From Deltaproteobacteria bacterium IMCC39146 (GTDB taxonomy: Bacteria; Desulfobacterota; Desulfuromonadia; Desulfuromonadales; BM103): 64,000 nucleotides of DNA. The notes under the pieces are model-generated. The model saw only the letters and a program-made list of their open reading frames with translations, did no database searches and was not told the DNA's origin. Of this stretch, positions 19,118 to 28,229 are shown one piece after another (the first letter of the stretch is position 1; every line of letters begins with the position of its first letter). The position numbers were made by a program, and so were the translations under genes. The DNA lies in contig JARUHP010000012.1 of the NCBI GenBank assembly GCA_030005635.1, forward strand, positions 43,623-107,622. The letters are read 5' to 3'.

Positions 19118-19345
19118 TTAATAGATTCTCTTCGCGCCCTTATCACGGGCTTGGCAGGCAACCTCAAATTGCCCGCATATGGTGCAAACTGTCCAATAAT
19201 CAGAGTCTGTTTCGATAGGCAACCTCCTTTGTGCAGTCAGCAATCCAAACGCCGACTCCACATTTACATTGTACACCATTTTAAGGTTTCGGGGGCAACT
19301 GCCAGTAGTTTCCCTTTTCATGTAACCCTTGCCCCCAATCGTCAA
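19118..19345 (-). CDS. Possible small CxxC protein
   Basis: About 75 residues from TTG 19345, which has AAGGAG at 7-nt spacing; ATG 19321 is the alternative start (67 residues). The C-terminal third contains YWTVCTICGQFEVAC, with three cysteines as in a zinc knuckle. It ends at the bidirectional hairpin. A similar arrangement of a small Cys-rich leftward gene occurs at 46,855. Weakly supported; it may be spurious. Confidence 0.4.
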   Translation of the reverse strand: MTIGGKGYMKRETTGSCPRNLKMVYNVNVESAFGLLTAQRRLPIETDSDYWTVCTICGQFEVACQARDKGAKRIY

Positions 19346-19394
19346 AGTTTTTCTCCTTAAAGCCTTCAGCAAAACTAACCACACCACATTAAGC

Positions 19395-19403
19395 TGGTAT
19401 AAT
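19395..19403 (+). promoter_or_regulatory. Extended -10 element upstream of uspA
   Basis: TGGTATAAT, a TGn-extended -10 box, about 85 bp before the UspA start. The surrounding 40 bp (GCCTT..GCAAAAC.A.CC...AGCTGGTATAAT) recurs upstream of the pirin gene at 40,393-40,432. Confidence 0.45.
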
Positions 19404-19487
19404 TCATTCAATTGACACAATCGTAACCATTTTTACCAGAGAAGCGATGTCCTCTTGCTCTTTGGTCAGTGAGATGTGAGGTGAAGT

Positions 19488-19919
19488 ATGGAAAGCAATA
19501 GGGTCAAACGGATTCTAGCGGCAGTAGACGAGTCTCCACGCTCAATCCAGGTTGTGGAAAGAGCAGTTGAGATAGCGGTACTTTTTGATGCAAAGATAAT
19601 CCTTTTGCACGTGCGCCAGAAGGTTCCAGATATCCTCGGTGACCCTTTTTACCAGAATCTTTTAAATCATTATATGCAAGCCGCCGAGCAAACAACGGCA
19701 CCGCTGCATGTGCTGCTAGAAGAAAAAGGGATCGACCACGAGGTGTTGATCCTCGAAGGTGACCCTGCTGAAGCTATTACCGAGGCGGCGAGAGACGAGA
19801 AGTGCGAGCTAATCGTTATGGGCACAAGGGGGCTTTCGAATCTCAAGGGTATGGCTCTCGGCAGCGTCAGTCACAAGGTGCTTCAAGTTATGGATTGCAT
19901 GGTTCTTATTGTTCCTTAA
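19488..19919 (+). CDS. Universal stress protein, UspA family
   Basis: 143 residues of the Usp fold. RILAAVDESPRSIQVVERAVEIA opens it, of which the Asp in VDES contacts ATP in the family, and the ATP-binding loop is complete as MGTRGLSNLKGMALGSVSHKVLQ, i.e. the G-2x-G-9x-G(S) pattern. It therefore belongs to the ATP-binding class. Cytoplasmic, involved in stress survival in relatives; role here unspecified. Single gene with its own promoter. Confidence 0.93.
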   Translation: MESNRVKRILAAVDESPRSIQVVERAVEIAVLFDAKIILLHVRQKVPDILGDPFYQNLLNHYMQAAEQTTAPLHVLLEEKGIDHEVLILEGDPAEAITEAARDEKCELIVMGTRGLSNLKGMALGSVSHKVLQVMDCMVLIVP

Positions 19920-19945
19920 AAGGGCAGGGCCGTTTTGTGGGTTTT

Positions 19946-19970
19946 GGGGACACACAAATTGTGTGTCCCC
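19946..19970. repeat. GTGTCCCC palindromic repeat, copy 4
   Basis: Full 25-nt copy between the convergent uspA and batD genes. Confidence 0.85.
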
Positions 19971-20028
19971 GAATCCAATCTTTTAGACCTATCAGAAAGC
20001 TGATTTGTTCTCAGCTTGGTTAAAAGTG

Positions 20029-21906
20029 TCAGTAAGGGTAGAGCGGCGGCAGTTTCTTGCTGTTTGTGCTCTCCGTTCTCTCTCTTTCCACCTGTTGTAC
20101 TATCTCCAGTAACTCCTGGCCATCCCAAGCCTCGGCATTGCGGCTGTAAAGACTCCTGCTGAAAGCCTCTACTTGCTGCTTCAGCGATTCACCGCAGAGA
20201 GCCGCAAGTTCTTCCAGGTTGCCAGGTTTTTGCTCCGGAAAAAGAGCTGCACCCCAACCGAGTAGTGCGTTGCGTATTTGCACCTGATCACCTGTTTTAA
20301 GCGCTTGCTGCAATTCGAGTTGAGCCACTTTCAGACTGGGAGCTTTTTCCTGCATTTGTTGCGCATTATTCTGTATGTTTCCTGTTCTTCTACCCTTAAC
20401 CAGAAACAATAGAGTCAATATCCAAGCGCAGCCGAGTGCCAGACTCAGCCAAGGCCAAAAGCTGGGATCGACAACCGTCGCTGCTGGAGGTCTCTCCGTT
20501 TCCGGTCTTGCTTCAATCTGTGACGTTTTGCTTTGCTCTACAGGTGTTGTTGCCACAACGGCAGGTTGATTTGCCGCTGGTAGGACATCTACTTCGATGG
20601 CAGGTAAGAGGGCTTGCTGCCAACGCTCATTCTTCAGGTCCCACCAGTCGATCTTGACTTCTGGCAGTTGGAGAGTGCCGGGGCGGGTTGGCACCAGTGC
20701 CAGTTTCTGTTGCAGGATGCCAATCACTCCATTCTCGTTGAACTGGTCCTCACGGTTTGGCTGGTCAGGGTAGCTTCTGACTCCATCCGGGATCTTGATG
20801 CTTAGAGGTGTTAGCTGCGCAGAGGGTAAGCCGCTGGCGCGCAGGGTGATGGTACGCGTCGCCGGCTCGCCAACCGTCAATTGGGGTGGTTGCTGCCAGT
20901 CATCTTTGACTTGCAGGGCGCTGGTCGGTAGCCAGCTGCGTCCGCCGGAGTCTGCCGCTGGCAAGACCTCAATGCTGATTTCTTCGGAGCGTTTGCGGAG
21001 CTGTCTGGTGCGTTGGTTGAAAGGATCATAACCGCGGCGACCTGACTCGGCAATCTGCGCGCCAAACTGGATCGGTGGAATTGTTAAACGTCCGCTCTGT
21101 TGCGGAAAAATAACATAGTCGCGCTCGACAACCTGGTAACGCAGGCCGTCGCGCTCAGTTTCGTAATTGCGATCCTCGCCGAGCTTCTGTACGACCGCTT
21201 CAACTCCTTGTGGCTCCGGTCCGCTGAGGCTGGCCTGGAGGAAGTTGAGACGGGTAAAAAGCCGAACTTTGTACAGGATCTGTGATTGTACCCATACCTT
21301 GGCCGGCTCTGTACTGACTTCGAGCAGCAGGTCGTTCTCTTCGCTTACACCATGACTGCTTTGTCCGGCTGGTAGCACGTCGATGATGACGGGCTTGCTG
21401 CAATCATCTTCAACACATATTGCTGGAATCGTTTTGCGGCCAGCACTGCGTGCCAGCAAGGAGAGACTCCAGGTCGTCGTGCGCGTGATGTCAGTGTTGA
21501 TAATCTGCATCTGTGAAGACTGGGAGCGGCCGAGCAGCTCGAAATCCTGCTCTAGCACACTCAGATCTGGATCGCCGTCAACACTGCCACTCGCACGCAG
21601 CTCCAAAGAGAAGCTTTCCTCCAACCCGACCCGGGTCCGGTCCGGAATCGCTTCGAGCTGAGCGGCCAGACATAAAGTCGGGCTTATTAACAGCAACAGG
21701 AGTAGGAGAGAGCTACAGCGTGTCCATCTGGATGGAGACGCTGTACGTTTCTGATTTGGAAACCAGCCGCTTTTCGTAAGGTCTAGGAAATCAAGTGTTT
21801 GAGCGGACGCGTAGACCTTTACTCCGCACAAAAAAATGCGCAGATTGACACCGAGATTTCGGAAAAGGGCGGTTTCCGGACAGAAATTAAGGAGTCGCAT
21901 TACCAT
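20029..21906 (-). CDS. batD: BatD-like protein
   Basis: Up to 625 residues; last gene of the Bat operon. A signal sequence SSLLLLLLLISPTLCLA is preceded in frame by about 75 residues that look non-native, so the true start may be internal (for example TTG near 21,798); ATG 21906 overlaps the stop of the upstream gene by 7 bp. Then come beta-rich BatD domains (DRTRVGLEESFSLEL, RDYVIFPQQSGRLTIPPIQFGAQ), a membrane helix (WPWLSLALGCAWILTLLFLV) and a cytoplasmic tail. BatD proteins belong to the so-called Bacteroides aerotolerance cluster; they probably act with the vWA proteins in the periplasm. Family call secure, start unsure. Confidence 0.82.
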   Translation of the reverse strand: MVMRLLNFCPETALFRNLGVNLRIFLCGVKVYASAQTLDFLDLTKSGWFPNQKRTASPSRWTRCSSLLLLLLLISPTLCLAAQLEAIPDRTRVGLEESFSLELRASGSVDGDPDLSVLEQDFELLGRSQSSQMQIINTDITRTTTWSLSLLARSAGRKTIPAICVEDDCSKPVIIDVLPAGQSSHGVSEENDLLLEVSTEPAKVWVQSQILYKVRLFTRLNFLQASLSGPEPQGVEAVVQKLGEDRNYETERDGLRYQVVERDYVIFPQQSGRLTIPPIQFGAQIAESGRRGYDPFNQRTRQLRKRSEEISIEVLPAADSGGRSWLPTSALQVKDDWQQPPQLTVGEPATRTITLRASGLPSAQLTPLSIKIPDGVRSYPDQPNREDQFNENGVIGILQQKLALVPTRPGTLQLPEVKIDWWDLKNERWQQALLPAIEVDVLPAANQPAVVATTPVEQSKTSQIEARPETERPPAATVVDPSFWPWLSLALGCAWILTLLFLVKGRRTGNIQNNAQQMQEKAPSLKVAQLELQQALKTGDQVQIRNALLGWGAALFPEQKPGNLEELAALCGESLKQQVEAFSRSLYSRNAEAWDGQELLEIVQQVERERTESTNSKKLPPLYPY

Positions 21907-23720
21907 GGTTTGTCACTCGTCTGCCGCCCTTCACGCTGGCGGTACTGATAAAGGAATTTCCTTCGCAGCAGGCCGCCCGGATCATCCGGGATGCGTTGCA
22001 GCCACTGCTGGCTGGCCCGCTGCTCTTCACTGGTTGGTTCATCACTCTTTTCGGCGTTTTCAACAGCATTTTGTACTTCACTCTCTTGTTCTTCTTTTGG
22101 CTCCGCGGATTGAGCTTGCGCCTCTTGTTGTTCTGACCCGCTGGATTCCTCATCTTGTTGCTGTGACAGGTCAGAGGATGATTGTTGATTCTCTTCCGGG
22201 GGCCTGTCGGATTCCTGTTGCTCTGAAGAATCACCATCCTGAGGTGAGGATTCGCTGCCTTTCTTTTGCGAAGAATCTCCCTCTTGCTCCGAAGACTCTC
22301 CGTCCTGCTCAGAAGATTCCCCGTCCTGCTCAGAAGATTCCCCGTCCTGTGATGACTGCTGCTGTTGCTTGAGAGCTTCTTCGACCAGTTGCTTGTTGTG
22401 TTGCGTATCCTGATCCTCAGGATCGAGTTTTAAGGCTTCATCATAGGCACTGAGTGCCTCAGGTAAACGGCCGCTTTTGGCTAGAGCGTTACCCTGATTG
22501 TACCAGTCGTCAGTACTCTCTGCTTGCTCCAGAAGTTTGGCTGCCTCAGCGTATTGACCCTCTCGGTAGCGGGCGCTAGCTTGCCAGCGCGGGTCCTGAA
22601 ATTGTTCTGCTGCGGTTGCGTAATCTTCTTTGGCAAAGGTCTGTGCGCCACGCTGGTCGGGGCGTTGCCAGAGTTGCTGCCAGTCAAATGCCTGCGCTGG
22701 TTGAGTTAGCAGGGTACAAAGGACAACAACCGTCAACCAACCGCGCCGGAAGGCGCAGGCGCACAGCAGCACCAGTGGCCAGAGCAGCAAGACTCCCGCC
22801 TCCCGCCATTGATTGCCGAGTTGGTCGCTCTGTTGCTGTTCGGCCTTAAGCTTTTCCTGTACCGATCCGTTCAGCAGTGCCTGATAATCCTGATCATCGA
22901 CCCGGATGGTTTGATACGTTCCGCCACCGGCCTGCGCCAGCTGTCGTAGAACCGTCGGGTTAAGACGCGGCAGGACCACCTGTCCAGAGGCGTCTTTGAA
23001 AAAGCCGCCGTCTGGCAGGGGAATGGGTGCGCCAGATTTGGTGCCGACGCCGAGCACCGAAAGTCGATAACCGTCCTGATGTAACTGCGTAGCTTCTGCC
23101 ATGGCTGTTTCAGGCTGATCATCATCGGTGACCAGTAGCAGATCGCCTTTGGCTAGACCGGCTTGTTGCAGTAAGCGTCGCCCCTGTTTGATGGCCAGCT
23201 CGGGTCGACTGCCAAGGGTCGGCATCAGTCCCGGTTCCAGGCTGTTTAGTAACGCTGCGATGGTCTTGCTGTCATCCGTCAACGGCGTCACAGTAAAGGC
23301 GTCCCCAGCAAAGACCACCAGAGCGGTTTGTCCTTCGCGACGCTGGCTGAGGATGTCGTCGATTTTCAGCTGCGCACGTACCAGCCGACTCGGCTTAAGA
23401 TCAGCCACATTCATCGAGGCTGACAGGTCGAACAAAATGACCAAGGCTGAATGTTGACGAAACAGCGGCTGCGGCTGCCGTTCCCAGGTCGGTCCGGCCA
23501 GGGCAGTCACTGCTAGCAACAGTGCGAGCAGAATCAGGTGGAGGGGCCAGTTGCGACGTCTTTGGGAACGGCCTAGCAGCAGGTAGGGGAGCAGCTGCGA
23601 ATCGCAGACCGCCTGCCAACTGCGACTATGCAGCTGCTGGCGCCAGAGCCAGAAAAGCAGTAGAGCCAGTGGTGGCAGTAACCAGAACCAGTCTGGGCGC
23701 AGAAAATGGAACTCGTTCAT
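21900..23720 (-). CDS. batB: BatB-BatC fusion: membrane vWA protein with a TPR tail
   Basis: About 606 residues. Two N-terminal membrane helices lead to a vWA domain with MIDAS motif ILFDLSASMN, then a third helix (VLLLWPLVLLCACAFRRG), a TPR pair (WYNQGNALAKSGRLPEALSAYDEALKLDPED) and a very acidic, Gln/Ser-rich tail with the tandem unit EQDGESS repeated several times. BatB (vWA) and BatC (TPR) are usually separate genes and are joined here. The start at 23720 shares ATGA with the end of batA; the longer open frame is not needed. The tail repeat may vary in length between strains. Confidence 0.87.
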   Translation of the reverse strand: MNEFHFLRPDWFWLLPPLALLLFWLWRQQLHSRSWQAVCDSQLLPYLLLGRSQRRRNWPLHLILLALLLAVTALAGPTWERQPQPLFRQHSALVILFDLSASMNVADLKPSRLVRAQLKIDDILSQRREGQTALVVFAGDAFTVTPLTDDSKTIAALLNSLEPGLMPTLGSRPELAIKQGRRLLQQAGLAKGDLLLVTDDDQPETAMAEATQLHQDGYRLSVLGVGTKSGAPIPLPDGGFFKDASGQVVLPRLNPTVLRQLAQAGGGTYQTIRVDDQDYQALLNGSVQEKLKAEQQQSDQLGNQWREAGVLLLWPLVLLCACAFRRGWLTVVVLCTLLTQPAQAFDWQQLWQRPDQRGAQTFAKEDYATAAEQFQDPRWQASARYREGQYAEAAKLLEQAESTDDWYNQGNALAKSGRLPEALSAYDEALKLDPEDQDTQHNKQLVEEALKQQQQSSQDGESSEQDGESSEQDGESSEQEGDSSQKKGSESSPQDGDSSEQQESDRPPEENQQSSSDLSQQQDEESSGSEQQEAQAQSAEPKEEQESEVQNAVENAEKSDEPTSEEQRASQQWLQRIPDDPGGLLRRKFLYQYRQREGRQTSDKPW

Positions 23721-24715
23721 CGCCACCCCCAACGCTGACGACCCTGGTCGATCAGACCCAGCAACAATGCGCCGAGCAAGGCCAGTCCGAGTGGCCAGAA
23801 GTAAAGAGCAGTGACCGGACGAAAGACTTCCTGGTCTTTCTCGACCGGTTCCAGTTCGTCAAGCATGGCGTAGATCTGCTCCAGTTCGGCAGTGTCTTTG
23901 GCGCGGAAATAACGGCCACCGGTCTGCTCGGCGATGGCACGTAAGCTCTTCTCATCAAGATCGGCCGAGGGGTTGACCGTACGTTTAAAGAAGAAGGAAC
24001 CCACTGTCATTTCGTCAGCTCCCATGCCAATGGTGTAGATCTTTAGTCCCTCTTTGGCCGCAAGTTCAGCTGCTTTCAGGGGACTGATCTGACCTGCGGT
24101 GTTGGCACCGTCGGTAAGCAGAATCAAAATCCTCTGATCGGTTTTTGCCGCCTGTAAACGTTTGACGGTCAGGCCGATGGCATCGCCGATAGCGGTCTTT
24201 TCTCCGGCAAGCCCCAGCACAGCTTCATCCAACAGCAGCTCTACTGTCTGTCGATCAAAGGTTAAAGGGGTCTGTACGTAGGCCTGATCGGCAAACAGGA
24301 TCAAGCCGATTCTGTCTCCCTGCCGGCGGCGAATGAATTCGACAGCAACGCTTTTCAGCGCAGTGAGACGGTTGACAGTTTCTCCTTCTAAGGCAAAGTC
24401 TGCAGTCTTCATACTGCCGGAGAGATCGACTGCCAGCACCAGATCGCGGCCGCTAACTGGTAACTCCAACGGTTCGCCAAGCCATTGAGGCTGCGCTGCT
24501 GCCGTCACCAGCAAGAGCCAGCAGAGCAGCATCGGTACGAGCAGCCACCACGGCCAACGGCGTCGACTGCGTTGATGGCGGTTGTCGCTGAAAGGCTGCA
24601 GCGAGGGGACCCAGAGTGCGGCCTCTTCGGCGGCCAGAGCCGGTGGGAAAAGGCGATGCACCAGGTAGGGTAGCGGTAACAGTAAAAAAGCCCAGAGGCA
24701 GGCAAACTCGATCAT
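23717..24715 (-). CDS. batA: BatA-like membrane vWA protein
   Basis: 332 residues: membrane helices at about 5-22 and 55-75, a vWA domain (about 90-280) with MIDAS DLSGSM, and a last helix (ALYFWPLGLALLGALLLG). The domain faces the periplasm and binds metal and protein partners. It overlaps its neighbours on both sides by 4 bp, so it is translated as part of one moxR-bat message. Confidence 0.9.
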   Translation of the reverse strand: MIEFACLWAFLLLPLPYLVHRLFPPALAAEEAALWVPSLQPFSDNRHQRSRRRWPWWLLVPMLLCWLLLVTAAAQPQWLGEPLELPVSGRDLVLAVDLSGSMKTADFALEGETVNRLTALKSVAVEFIRRRQGDRIGLILFADQAYVQTPLTFDRQTVELLLDEAVLGLAGEKTAIGDAIGLTVKRLQAAKTDQRILILLTDGANTAGQISPLKAAELAAKEGLKIYTIGMGADEMTVGSFFFKRTVNPSADLDEKSLRAIAEQTGGRYFRAKDTAELEQIYAMLDELEPVEKDQEVFRPVTALYFWPLGLALLGALLLGLIDQGRQRWGWR

Positions 24716-25224
24716 CTTTGCCTCCGCTGGGGTTTCGGCGCTGGTGGTAGTTGCTGGAGCCAGTTGCGGCAGAGTGACAGGAGAGCTTCGGCGTCAATCG
24801 TTGTCGCTTTCGGCAGGTAAGGTCCATCTGCTAGCAGACGGCCAACTCCTTGTGAAAAGGATTTTTCAGGAAGGCTCTGATCGAGAAAAGCCAACCAGGC
24901 CTCGCCGACCAGGCCGGCACAGACGTGCTGCGGGAAATGCAGTAAGCTCGTTTGACGCAATAGCCGAGAGATGTCCTTTAGCAGTTGTTGTGCATTCTTC
25001 TGCTCGCCATATTGTCGTTCCAGCTCCTCCAGTTGAGAGAGGGCCAGACGCCGGAAATGGCGGCGTTGCCGGTACTGTCGCACTGCGTAGATGGCGACAA
25101 TCAGCAAAACAACCGAGAGCAATAGTAGCCACCAGCCAGGGGCCGGCGGCCACCAGGAGACCTCTGGTGGTAGATGGATGTCGCGCAGCGGCAGGCTGTC
25201 AGGAGAGATCGGAGTAGATGGCAT
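24712..25224 (-). CDS. DUF4381 family membrane protein of the Bat operon
   Basis: 170 residues with the family opening SLPLRDIHLPPEVSWWPPAPGWW, one membrane helix (LLLLSVVLLIVAIYAV) and a basic cytoplasmic domain with RLALSQLEELE. DUF4381 proteins are regular members of moxR-vWA operons; their function is unknown. It overlaps batA by 4 bp. Confidence 0.87.
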   Translation of the reverse strand: MPSTPISPDSLPLRDIHLPPEVSWWPPAPGWWLLLLSVVLLIVAIYAVRQYRQRRHFRRLALSQLEELERQYGEQKNAQQLLKDISRLLRQTSLLHFPQHVCAGLVGEAWLAFLDQSLPEKSFSQGVGRLLADGPYLPKATTIDAEALLSLCRNWLQQLPPAPKPQRRQR

Positions 25225-25225
25225 C

Positions 25226-26176
25226 TCAGCCTCCGCTGCGGTTGAGCAGACCCTGACGCAGACAATTCAGGGGCTCCTGGTTGGTAGCGCAGGTCAGGAA
25301 AAGGCCGCGTCGTTGGCGACAAAACCGCTCTATTGTGTCGAGGTGCTTTGCGAACTTGTCCCTGTAGTGATCGCGTCCTGATCCATCAAGGGTGCTCATG
25401 GTCAGGTCGTGAGCGCCATCGCTGACCCGGTAGCTGCCAGCGGGTGGTAGTTCTGCCTCGAGGGGGTCGTGACAGAAGATCAGACCCAGGTCGTTATGCC
25501 GACTGAGCAGGCTTAATTGCTTTTCAACCTGATCGTCCCATTGGGCAAAGTCGCTCAGGAGTAAAATCAGGCTACCGGGACGTGCCACCCGGCGCAGGCG
25601 CATCAAGGTTTGGGCAAGTCGCTGTTGAGGTTCAAACGGTTGATGCTGGGGCCGTTGCCAAGCGGGATCGGCGACCATCTGACGCAGTAAATTGAGCACT
25701 CCTGCCTTGCCGAGTTGTGGTCGCAGCTCGCACTGGCGTTCTTCGGAGAACAGAAAAGCGCCGACTCTATCTCCCTGTTCGAGTGATCGCCAGGCCAGCA
25801 GTGCTGCCAATCTTGAGGCTTGCACTGCTTTAAACGAGCCGCGCGTGGCGAAAAACATTGGGCGTCGATAATCGATGGCCAGCAGCACCAGGCGTTCTCG
25901 CTCTTCTTGAAACAGTTTGGTGTGGGGCTTGCCCTGGCGCGCTGTAACCCGCCAGTCGATACTGCGTACATCATCTCCTGGCTGGTAGGCGCGCACTTCA
26001 GCGAACTCCATGCCCCGTCCGCGCACCCGGCTCATGTAGCCAACACCCTGTGACGAACGGATCTGGCCAGGGCGCAGGGAGAAGCCGCGACTTTCACCAC
26101 GCAGGGCAATCAGGTCGGCCAGACTAATGCTGACTTCGGGAGGTCGGGAAATTATCGGAGACTGCTTCTCAGACAT
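25226..26176 (-). CDS. DUF58 family vWA-like protein
   Basis: 316 residues with the DUF58 core RGRGMEFAEVRAYQPGDDVRSIDWRVTAR near 55-85 and a following vWA-like fold (VLLAIDYRRPM, LILLLSDFAQWDD). It is cytoplasmic and lies between moxR and the membrane vWA genes, the standard order. It probably links the MoxR ATPase to the BatA/B complex; this is inferred from operon conservation. Confidence 0.9.
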   Translation of the reverse strand: MSEKQSPIISRPPEVSISLADLIALRGESRGFSLRPGQIRSSQGVGYMSRVRGRGMEFAEVRAYQPGDDVRSIDWRVTARQGKPHTKLFQEERERLVLLAIDYRRPMFFATRGSFKAVQASRLAALLAWRSLEQGDRVGAFLFSEERQCELRPQLGKAGVLNLLRQMVADPAWQRPQHQPFEPQQRLAQTLMRLRRVARPGSLILLLSDFAQWDDQVEKQLSLLSRHNDLGLIFCHDPLEAELPPAGSYRVSDGAHDLTMSTLDGSGRDHYRDKFAKHLDTIERFCRQRRGLFLTCATNQEPLNCLRQGLLNRSGG

Positions 26177-26181
26177 AGTTC

Positions 26182-27153
26182 TTAAGGCACCGGTACCCGG
26201 GCAATCAGTTCAGTGACCAGGCGGTCGACGTTAATCCCTTCAGCTTCTGCCTCGTAGGTCAATAGCACCCGATGACGCAGCACGTCAAAGGCCAGGGTTT
26301 GGATGTCTTCAGGGCTGACATAATTCCTCCCGGCCAGCCAGGCGCGGGCTCGCGAGCAACGATCCAGGGCGATACTCGCCCGTGGGCTGGCACCATACTG
26401 AATCCATCCCACAAGGTCTTCACCGTAAGGTTGTGGTTGCCGGGTCGCCAGCACCAATTGCAACAAGTATTCTTCGAGGTTGTCGGCCAGGTAGAGATCG
26501 AGTACCTCTGTGCGGGCTGTTCGTAACTGTTCAACGCTGAGCTTGGAAGTGTTTACAACGTCCGCTTGCCGGCCCGCTTTAGCTTCGCTGCGCGCCAGAT
26601 GTAGAATCTGCCGTTCCGTTTCAACATGCGGGTAGCCAACCATTACGTGCAGCAAAAAACGGTCGAGTTGCGCCTCTGGAAGCGGGTAGGTGCCTTCCTG
26701 CTCGATCGGGTTCTGGGTCGCCATGACCAAAAAAGGATCGTCCAGTGGGTAGCTGGTCTGGCCGATGGTGATCTGGCGTTCGGCCATCGCTTCGAGTAGC
26801 GCAGACTGGACCTTGGCCGGAGCGCGGTTGATCTCGTCGGCCAGGATCAGATTATGAAAAAGCGGTCCGGGTTGAAACACAAAGCTGCTGTCCTGAGGGC
26901 GGAAAATATCGGTGCCGGTCAGGTCTGCAGGCAGGAGGTCAGGGGTGAATTGCACCCGGTGAAAGCTTCCCTGCAGCTGTTCGCCGAGCTTCTGGATGGC
27001 GCGGGTTTTTGCCAGTCCCGGTGCCCCTTCCACCAGCAGATGGCCGTCGGCCAGTAAGGCAATTAGCAGACGCTCAATCAACTGTGGTTGGCCGAGGACC
27101 TGGGTGCTTAACGTTTTCGACAGCTCAGCAAAAACAACTTGCAACTCATTCAT
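26182..27153 (-). CDS. moxR: MoxR family AAA+ ATPase
   Basis: 323 residues. Walker A is GAPGLAKTRA, Walker B ILADEINRAPAKVQSALLEAM, sensor 1 MATQNPIEQEGTYPLPEAQLDRF. MoxR ATPases act as chaperones that mature or activate partner complexes; the downstream vWA proteins are the likely clients. First gene of the six-gene leftward operon (moxR, DUF58, DUF4381, batA, batBC, batD), with AAGGATC before the ATG. Confidence 0.93.
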   Translation of the reverse strand: MNELQVVFAELSKTLSTQVLGQPQLIERLLIALLADGHLLVEGAPGLAKTRAIQKLGEQLQGSFHRVQFTPDLLPADLTGTDIFRPQDSSFVFQPGPLFHNLILADEINRAPAKVQSALLEAMAERQITIGQTSYPLDDPFLVMATQNPIEQEGTYPLPEAQLDRFLLHVMVGYPHVETERQILHLARSEAKAGRQADVVNTSKLSVEQLRTARTEVLDLYLADNLEEYLLQLVLATRQPQPYGEDLVGWIQYGASPRASIALDRCSRARAWLAGRNYVSPEDIQTLAFDVLRHRVLLTYEAEAEGINVDRLVTELIARVPVP

Positions 27154-27246
27154 ATGAAGATCCTTGCTTTTGTGTATTGGTGTTTAATTCAAGAGTTGAA
27201 TTTATAGAGAGTTTTACACTGAAAATCAAGGGGCAGGGCTCAAGCC

Positions 27247-27290
27247 GGGGACACACAAAATAAGCCGGGGACACTAAAAATTGAGTGCCC
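27247..27290. repeat. Two damaged GTGTCCCC-type repeat units
   Basis: GGGGACACACAAAA followed directly by a second unit GGGGACAC...GAGTGCCC. Looks like a tandem insertion or recombination remnant of the family. Confidence 0.6.
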
Positions 27291-27378
27291 TAAATAGGTG
27301 TCAGGAATTAGAGACATCCATGACAAGAGACGGGGATGCTTAATGTTAAGGGTTTGATTGCCCTCACAGCAACTTCTG

Positions 27379-28158
27379 CTAAAGAAAGACTTCTGGTGTT
27401 TTGGGCTGACTGCAGTTTTTCAGAAGCATTGCTCGCCTTTCTTCAATCCGTGGGTGATTGAAAGGGCGGGCGTCAACTTCACATGTTTTAACGCAGGCGC
27501 AGCACATAATACAGTGATCAGCTTCTGTTACGACCCTCTCTGACACCGTGATAACTCCCGTGGGACAAACCTCTGCACATTTTCCACAAAGAGTGCATTT
27601 CTCTCTGACGGTTTCAGGCGCAACTCCACCAAGTTTTACGAGTACTTTGTAAGGGACGTCGCCGGCAATCTCTGGAGTGTTAAGATCGCCGCTGTTTACT
27701 TTTGCCGCAACCTGTTGGCCAAACTGTTCAGCCAGTCGCAGATCTTCCGAGTTGGGTCTGCCTGCAGCAATAGGCCTTTCCTGGGTTGAGTAGGAGTGCT
27801 CACCGATGAATGCTCCGGCAGCGACGACTTTGAACCCTTGCCTGGTCGCAAAGTCACGCAGTTCAACCAGGGCGTCTTCAAACTCCCGGTTGCCATAGAG
27901 TGCAACCAGTACGCATGGCAAACCTTTGGCAGTGATTCTCTGCATGCGTTGCAGGCATAGCTCCGGTACACGGCCTGCGTAGACCGGGGTGCCGATAATC
28001 ACGATGCCATCGCTCAACACTGTTTTATTGCTGGAATCTGACGGTGTTACATCGTAATGAACAACACTTTTTGCTCCAAGCCCCTGGGCGACGCTTGTTA
28101 TGGTTTTTTTCGTTGTGCCTGTTGGAGAAAAATAGATGAGATGGGCCGTAAGTGACAT
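27379..28158 (-). CDS. EFR1-type flavodoxin-ferredoxin fusion
   Basis: 259 residues. An N-terminal flavodoxin-like domain (1-165; IYFSPTGTTKK for the FMN phosphate, GTPVYAGRVP) is joined to a C-terminal two-cluster ferredoxin with CTLCGKCAEVCPTG and CIMCCACVKTCEVDA. This domain order marks the EFR1 family found in anaerobes. It should shuttle electrons in the cytoplasm; partners are unknown. AAGGAGGATC precedes the ATG; a single-gene unit. Confidence 0.9.
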   Translation of the reverse strand: MSLTAHLIYFSPTGTTKKTITSVAQGLGAKSVVHYDVTPSDSSNKTVLSDGIVIIGTPVYAGRVPELCLQRMQRITAKGLPCVLVALYGNREFEDALVELRDFATRQGFKVVAAGAFIGEHSYSTQERPIAAGRPNSEDLRLAEQFGQQVAAKVNSGDLNTPEIAGDVPYKVLVKLGGVAPETVREKCTLCGKCAEVCPTGVITVSERVVTEADHCIMCCACVKTCEVDARPFNHPRIEERRAMLLKNCSQPKTPEVFL

Positions 28159-28205
28159 TGATCCTCCTTGTTAGCTGTTCTATTGGAATGGGGAACACTC
28201 GAATG

Positions 28206-28229
28206 GGGGCACTCAATTCGTGTGTCCCC
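28206..28229. repeat. GTGTCCCC-type repeat at the end of the broken phosphorylase gene
   Basis: A diverged copy (GGGGCACTCAATTCGTGTGTCCCC outline). It encodes the last residues and stop of the neighbouring pseudogene, so it replaced the original C-terminus. Confidence 0.7.
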
